NCBI RefSeq assembly: GCF_007655005.1
Contig: NZ_SZVW01000025.1
Coordinates: forward strand, 85,965-149,964
DNA: 64,000 nt
DNA from: Streptomyces tibetensis
GTDB taxonomy: Bacteria; Actinomycetota; Actinomycetes; Streptomycetales; Streptomycetaceae
Direction: 5' to 3'
Below the pieces are notes generated by a model. The model saw only the letters and a list, made by a program, of their open reading frames with translations. It ran no database searches and had not been told where the DNA came from. Shown piece by piece: positions 59,658-64,000 of this stretch (position 1 is its first letter; each line of letters starts with the position of its first letter). The position numbers and the translations under genes are program-made.

Positions 59658-61169
59658 ATGCGCACCACCACCCGCGGCCTCATGGCGGCGCTCGCTCTCA
59701 CCCCTCTGCTGGCCGGCTGCTTCGCGCCCGGCGAGAGCGACACCGGCGCGGGACCGGGCGGGCGGCTGCGGGTCGCGCTGGCCGTGCCGCCGGTGCAGGC
59801 GCTGTCCCCGTACAGCAACGACGCCACGGTGCTGAGCAAGCTGTCCGTCGCCGAGGGCCTCACCGCCCTCGACAAGAACGGCACGGCCCGGCCCGGCCTG
59901 GCGACGTCCTGGAAGCAGGACGACGACACCACCTGGACCTTCGAGCTGCGCAAGGCCGAGTTCCAGGACGGCACCGAGCTCACCGCCCAGGCCGTCGTCA
60001 ACGCACTTACCCACGCCGGCGCGGCCAAGCCCAAGCCCCGCGTCCTGAGCGACGTGTCACTGACCGCCGAGGCGGAGGACGCCGACACCGTCACCCTCAC
60101 CACCAAGTCACCCGACCCAATGCTGCCGCTGCGGCTGGCGAGCCCCGCGCTGGCCATCCTGTCGGCGAAGGCGTACGCGAAGGACGGCGCCGTCAGTCCC
60201 GTCGGCACCGGCACCGGTCCGTTCGAGATCGCCCGGCTGAACGGCAAGACCAAGGCCACGCTGGACCGCTTCGACGGCTACTGGGGCGGCAAGGCCAAGG
60301 CGCCCGGCATCGACGTCAGCTGGATAGCGGACGGGACGGCCCGTGCCAACGCACTGCGCGGTGGCGAGACCGACATCGCCGAGTGGATCCCCACCGCCCA
60401 GGCGAAACTGCTCGACAAGCGGACCCGGCACGAGGTCCCCTCGGTGCGCACCGACAGCCTGATCCTCAACACCCGCAGCGGCATGTTCGCCGACGCCGGT
60501 CTGCGCGCCGCCGCCCGTGCGGCCGTCGACGGCTCCGCGCTGGTCGACTCCGTCTTCGGCGGCTACGCCGACCCCGCACAGGGCCTGTTCGGGCCGGCCG
60601 TCCCCTGGGCGGCCGGCAAGCGCGTCGAGGTGACGGACCGCAAGGAGGCCGCGACCGCCGCCGAGGTGAAGACCGGCACCAAGGGCAGGACGCTGCGACT
60701 GGCCACCTACACCAACCGGGCCGAGCTGCCCGAGGCGGCGACCGTGCTCCAGCAGCAGTTGGAGAAGGCCGGGTTCACCGTGAAGCAGGACGTGCGCGAG
60801 TACACGCAGATGGAGGGCGACCTCCTCGCCGGGAAGTACGACGCCCTCGTCTTCTCGCGAGTGACGCTCCTCGACACCGGTGACGCGGTCGACTACCTCG
60901 CCAGCGACTTCACCAGCGAGGGCGTCTACAACATCGCCGGTCTGAAGAACGCCGCGGTGGACAAGGCCATCCGGGCCGCCGCCGCGGAGCGGGACACCGA
61001 GAGCCGCCAGGAGAAGATCATGTGGGCGGAGGCCGAGATCCTGCGCACCGACGCAGTGGTGCCGCTGGTTCACGAGCAGGCCGTGCAGGGCATCGCGGAC
61101 GACGTCGAGGGTGTGATCCTCGACCCGCGCGAACGGTCCCTGATCGACGTCGACACCCGCCTGAAGTAA
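59658..61169 (+). CDS. Peptide/nickel-type ABC transporter substrate-binding lipoprotein
   Basis: A 503-residue family 5 extracellular solute-binding protein. The lipobox LLAGC places the lipidated cysteine at residue 21. Core features are GLTALDKNGTARPGLATSWKQDDD and WTFELRKAEFQDGTELTAQAVV, with YTQMEGDLLAGKYDALVFS and later helices at the C-terminus. The substrate class is peptide, nickel or metallophore. The iron box upstream suggests an iron-related ligand such as a metallophore. It is six bases upstream of the fused permease gene and co-transcribed. Confidence 0.93.
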   Translation: MRTTTRGLMAALALTPLLAGCFAPGESDTGAGPGGRLRVALAVPPVQALSPYSNDATVLSKLSVAEGLTALDKNGTARPGLATSWKQDDDTTWTFELRKAEFQDGTELTAQAVVNALTHAGAAKPKPRVLSDVSLTAEAEDADTVTLTTKSPDPMLPLRLASPALAILSAKAYAKDGAVSPVGTGTGPFEIARLNGKTKATLDRFDGYWGGKAKAPGIDVSWIADGTARANALRGGETDIAEWIPTAQAKLLDKRTRHEVPSVRTDSLILNTRSGMFADAGLRAAARAAVDGSALVDSVFGGYADPAQGLFGPAVPWAAGKRVEVTDRKEAATAAEVKTGTKGRTLRLATYTNRAELPEAATVLQQQLEKAGFTVKQDVREYTQMEGDLLAGKYDALVFSRVTLLDTGDAVDYLASDFTSEGVYNIAGLKNAAVDKAIRAAAAERDTESRQEKIMWAEAEILRTDAVVPLVHEQAVQGIADDVEGVILDPRERSLIDVDTRLK

Positions 61170-61174
61170 CCCGC

Positions 61175-63076
61175 ATGAGCCTCACGCACACCCCCGCCGC
61201 CGCTCGCTCGTCCCTCTGGACGGCGGCGGCCGGCCGTGTGCTCGCCGGAACCGCCCTGCTCGGCGCCGTGGCCCTGCTCCCCTGGCTGTCCGGCACCGAC
61301 CCGGCCCGTACGGTGCTGCGCGCACGCTCCGCCGACCAGAACCCCACACCGGCGGAGCTCGCCGCCGTGCGCGACCAGTTGGGCCTGGACGAGGGCCCCT
61401 GGCTCCACCTCGCGCACTGGCTGGGCGGCCTTCCGCGCGGGGACGCGGGCGTCTCGTGGGTCTCCGGGGCACCGGTCATGCCGCAGGTGGGGACGGCCCT
61501 GTCGGTCTCCCTGACGCTGATGCTGGGCGCGTTCGCGGTCACGGTGCTGGACCTCGCGCACTGGCTGGGCGGCCTTCCGCGCGGGGACGCGGGCGTCTCG
61601 TGGGTCTCCGGGGCACCGGTCATGCCGCAGGTGGGGACGGCCCTGTCGGTCTCCCTGACGCTGATGCTGGGCGCGTTCGCGGTCACGGTGCTGGTGACCG
61701 GGCTGGTGTGTGCCCGCACGGTCCTCCTCGGGTCCCGGCGCCGGCTGCGGCAGGACCGGGCGGGCACCACGGCCGCCGTCCTCGCGTCGCTGCCGAAGTT
61801 CCTGCTCGCCTCGGTGCTGGCCACCGTGTGCGGGGTGTGGTGGGGGTGGTTCCCGTCCAGCGGATGGGAGGGCCCGCAGTCGATGGTGCTGCCCTCGCTC
61901 GCCCTCGGCATCCCGTCGGGCGCGATGCTCGGCGGCATGCTCGACCAGGCGCTGCCCGCCGCCTTCCACGAGCCCTGGGCGCGCACGGCCTACGCCGTCG
62001 GGCTGCCGTCCGGTCACATCGGCCGGGGCGCGTTGCGCCGCACCCTGCCCGGCCTGTTGCCACAGCTGCTGCCGACCGTCGTGGCCCTGGTCGGCGGCGC
62101 GGTCGCCGTGGAGAAGATCTTCAACATCCCCGGGCTCGGCCGGCTCGCCCTGGAGTCCGCCGTCGCACAGGACCTCCCGGTGCTGCAGACGGCGACCCTG
62201 GCCCTGGCCCTGCTGGGCGTCGCCGCGGGCATCCTGATCCGCGCCCTGCGTCACGCACTCCTCGGCCGGCCCCTGCGCGACGGCGCCCTGCCCGCACTGC
62301 ACCGGCCCCCGCTCACCGTGCCGCGCTCCCTGCGCTGGGGCACCGCGGCCTGCGCACTGCTCCTGCTCACCCTGGTGACAGCGGGCCTCCTGCGCGACCC
62401 GCTCCAGGTCGACACGGCGGCACGGCTGCTGTCGCCGTCCGGCGAACACCCCCTGGGCACGGACGCGCTGGGCCGTGACCTCCTGGCCCGGCTGGGCCAC
62501 GGGGCGCTGCGCACGGCCTGGGTCGCCCTCGTCGTGACGGCGGTCAGCGCCGTCACCGGGCTGCTGCTGGGCATGGCCCCGAGGGCGAGCGCGGGCCCCA
62601 CCGAGGTCGTGTCCACCCTGCCCGCAGTTCTCGCGGGTCTGCTGATCGCGGGCGTGACCGGACCGTCCGTGTGGGGCGCCGCCTGCGCGGTCTGCGTGGT
62701 CGGCTGGAGCCCGTACGCCGCCCAGACCGCTGCCCTGCTGGAACAGGAACGCGCGAGCGGGCACATCGCCGCGTCCGTCGCGCTCGGCGCGGGACGGCTG
62801 CACCTCCTGCGCCGCCACCTGCTGCCCTCGGTGGTCCCCGCCCTCCTGCGCAACGCCCTGCTCCGGCTGCCCACGACCGTGCTGGTCCTGGCTTCCCTCG
62901 GTTTCCTGGGCCTGGGCGAACAGCCGCCCACCCCCGAGTGGGGCCGCCTCCTCTCGGAGAACCAGCCGTACGCCGAACTGGCCCCCTGGACCGTCCTCGG
63001 CCCGGCCGCCGCACTGGTGGTGCTGTCCGTACTGGCGGTGACGGGCAGCGTGCTGGGACGAGGGAAAGGCGAATAG
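61175..63076 (+). CDS. Fused DppB-DppC-type ABC permease with an internal 144-bp duplication
   Basis: A 633-residue permease made of two usual subunits. The N-terminal half (about 1-370) is DppB-like: TM1 near 22-40, LGLDEGPWLHLAHWL, GRGALRRTLPGLLPQLLPTV, IFNIPGLGRLALESA (EAA loop). The C-terminal half (about 375-633) is DppC-like: HPLGTDALGRDLLARLGHGA, VALGAGRLHLLRRHLLPSVV (EAA loop). The join is at about VPRSLRWGTAACALLLL. Residues about 78-125 are repeated exactly at 126-173. No ATPase gene follows. Fusion is real in the sequence; whether the duplicated form works is open. Confidence 0.9.
   Translation: MSLTHTPAAARSSLWTAAAGRVLAGTALLGAVALLPWLSGTDPARTVLRARSADQNPTPAELAAVRDQLGLDEGPWLHLAHWLGGLPRGDAGVSWVSGAPVMPQVGTALSVSLTLMLGAFAVTVLDLAHWLGGLPRGDAGVSWVSGAPVMPQVGTALSVSLTLMLGAFAVTVLVTGLVCARTVLLGSRRRLRQDRAGTTAAVLASLPKFLLASVLATVCGVWWGWFPSSGWEGPQSMVLPSLALGIPSGAMLGGMLDQALPAAFHEPWARTAYAVGLPSGHIGRGALRRTLPGLLPQLLPTVVALVGGAVAVEKIFNIPGLGRLALESAVAQDLPVLQTATLALALLGVAAGILIRALRHALLGRPLRDGALPALHRPPLTVPRSLRWGTAACALLLLTLVTAGLLRDPLQVDTAARLLSPSGEHPLGTDALGRDLLARLGHGALRTAWVALVVTAVSAVTGLLLGMAPRASAGPTEVVSTLPAVLAGLLIAGVTGPSVWGAACAVCVVGWSPYAAQTAALLEQERASGHIAASVALGAGRLHLLRRHLLPSVVPALLRNALLRLPTTVLVLASLGFLGLGEQPPTPEWGRLLSENQPYAELAPWTVLGPAAALVVLSVLAVTGSVLGRGKGE
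61407..61694 (+). repeat. Perfect 144-bp tandem duplication inside the permease gene
   Basis: Copy 1 is 61407-61550 and copy 2 is 61551-61694; no base differs, and identity ends exactly at both borders (bases 61406 versus 61550 and 61551 versus 61695 differ). The unit is 48 codons, so the frame is kept. It covers the extracytoplasmic GDAGVSWVSGAPVMPQVG loop and the following transmembrane helix (TALSVSLTLMLGAFAVTVL). Confidence 0.97.
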
Positions 63077-63083
63077 CGCGCGG

Positions 63084-63110
63084 CCCGGCCGGGAGGGGCT
63101 ACCGGCCGGG
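63084..63110. terminator. Stem-loop between the permease and dehydrogenase genes
   Basis: CCCGGCCGG (63084-63092) and CCGGCCGGG (63102-63110) form a perfect nine-base-pair G/C stem with a nine-base loop, between two convergent genes. Probable bidirectional terminator. Confidence 0.65.
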
Positions 63111-63128
63111 GCACGTGCTGCTCGCCCT

Positions 63129-64000
63129 TCAGGCGGGGTGCGTCTCGTCGTTCACGTATCCGCGCCGCTTGTCCACGATGTTGCGCAGGGGCCGGCCCTC
63201 GACATGGCGGGTGAGGTTGTCGAGGAACACCTCGACCAGCGCTTCCCGCTCGCTGGTGGTCTCGCCCGCCGTGTGCGGGGAGATCATCACGCCGGGCATG
63301 TCCCACAGCGGTGATTCGGCCGGCAGCGGTTCCTGGGCGAACACGTCGAGGGCGGCGCCGGCGAGCCGTCCGGCGGCGAGGTGGCCGACCAGCGCCTCCT
63401 CGTCGACGAGTCCGCCCCGGCCCACGTTGATCAGTCGCGCCCCCGGCTTCATCGCGGCGAGCACGGGGGCGTCGACCATGCCCCGGGTGTCCTGGGTGAG
63501 GGGCGCGGCCAGGACGACGTAGTCCGCCTCCGCCAGGGCGGAGTGCAGGGTCGAGGCACCGTGGACCGTGCCGAAGTCGGGATCCGCCGCGCGGGCCCTG
63601 CGGCCCGCGCCGCACACGCGCATCCCGACCCCGCGCAACAGCCGGGCGATGGCCCGGCCGATCGGCCCCGTCCCCCAGACCAGCACGGTGCGGCCGGTGA
63701 TGCCGTCACTGGGGCGCGGACGCCACTCGCGGCGCCGCTGGTGCTCCCACGTGCCGGGGAAGTCCTTGGCGAGGGCGAGGATCAGCCCCAGGACGTACTC
63801 GGCGGCGGGCTGGTCGTAGACGCCGCGGGCGTTGGTGAGCGTGACGCCTGGATCCTCGACCAAAGCGGGGAAGAGGAACGAGTCCACTCCCGCGGAGGAC
63901 GCGTGGACCCAGCGGGGCGCCTTGTCGGGGTTGTCGGGCCAGGCTTCGCGGATGGCCGGGGTGATGGTGACCCAGGCCAGGAGGATGTCGGCGCCGGGCA
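63129..64000 (-). CDS. D-2-hydroxyacid dehydrogenase, 5' end beyond the window
   Basis: The C-terminal 290 or so residues of a D-isomer-specific 2-hydroxyacid dehydrogenase. The Rossmann motif is LVWGTGPIGRAIARLLRGVG; the arginine-containing substrate segment is INVGRGGLVDEEALVGHL; the catalytic histidine is in MPGVMISPHTAGET. Reading upstream continues in frame with ADILLAWVTITPAIREAW to the window edge, so the start lies outside and the ATG at 63887 is internal. It reduces 2-oxoacids with NAD(P)H. No operon partner is visible. Confidence 0.9.
   Translation of the reverse strand, partial: PGADILLAWVTITPAIREAWPDNPDKAPRWVHASSAGVDSFLFPALVEDPGVTLTNARGVYDQPAAEYVLGLILALAKDFPGTWEHQRRREWRPRPSDGITGRTVLVWGTGPIGRAIARLLRGVGMRVCGAGRRARAADPDFGTVHGASTLHSALAEADYVVLAAPLTQDTRGMVDAPVLAAMKPGARLINVGRGGLVDEEALVGHLAAGRLAGAALDVFAQEPLPAESPLWDMPGVMISPHTAGETTSEREALVEVFLDNLTRHVEGRPLRNIVDKRRGYVNDETHPA

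Overview
The window is high-GC actinobacterial DNA, almost certainly a Streptomyces chromosome. The evidence is strong third-position G/C bias, many GTG starts, a chaplin with a sortase-type tail, an SPW-repeat membrane protein, a DUF397 protein, an NsdA-like regulator, DasR-type chitinase operators and an actinobacterial cysteine leader peptide. About 60 genes are called. No tRNA, rRNA, CRISPR array, phage or transposase gene was seen.

Layout. 0-11 kb: small metabolic and hydrolytic genes (LysR regulator, carotenoid oxygenase, adenosine deaminase, VOC protein, tautomerase, two-domain acetyltransferase, aldo/keto reductase), a truncated M20 peptidase, then a secreted PLC-like phosphodiesterase and a GH19 chitinase with a repeat-rich, probably DasR-controlled promoter. 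11-17.6 kb: a MarR regulator, an AmiC-like binding protein, an acyl-CoA dehydrogenase/DszC-like flavoprotein, a serine hydrolase, and an ssuE-ssuD sulfonate operon behind a cysteine-attenuation leader peptide. 17.7-29 kb: mixed housekeeping and accessory genes, including SPW protein, epimerase, MOSC protein, a methyltransferase preceded by a tiny ORF, a long chaplin with a possible sigma-BldN promoter, a TAP-family peptidase, an archaeal-release-factor-like protein, and DUF1963-, RibD- and SMI1-type proteins. 29-36.7 kb: signalling, with a PAS-PP2C phosphatase, an NsdA-like TPR regulator divergent from a phosphotransferase, a CGNR zinc-finger regulator coupled to a universal stress protein, and a DUF397 orphan.

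36.8-42.7 kb and 50-52.8 kb form a dispersed acyl-CoA catabolic regulon. It holds two SCPx/Ltp-type thiolase-like proteins without the usual nucleophilic cysteine, a DUF35 OB-fold partner, a crotonase, acyl-CoA ligases and a nitronate-monooxygenase-like flavoprotein. The two parts share a near-identical 23-bp palindromic operator at 40940 and 52799. Between them lie an LTA-synthase-like sulfatase, alpha/beta hydrolases (one broken), another ligase and a penicillin/AHL-acylase family enzyme. 52.9-59.5 kb: a secreted serine hydrolase, a phytoene-desaturase-like oxidoreductase, a Ser/Thr kinase with eight 42-residue TPR-type repeats, and an MpaB-family protein.

59.6-63.1 kb: an iron-box-preceded peptide/nickel-type ABC importer. 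It consists of a lipoprotein and a DppB-DppC permease fusion, with no ATPase gene in view. The fusion carries a perfect 144-bp in-frame tandem duplication that adds one transmembrane helix. A D-2-hydroxyacid dehydrogenase runs off the right edge. The most unusual items are this permease, the shared operator with its cysteine-less thiolase set, and the five-unit 15-bp repeat at the chitinase promoter.
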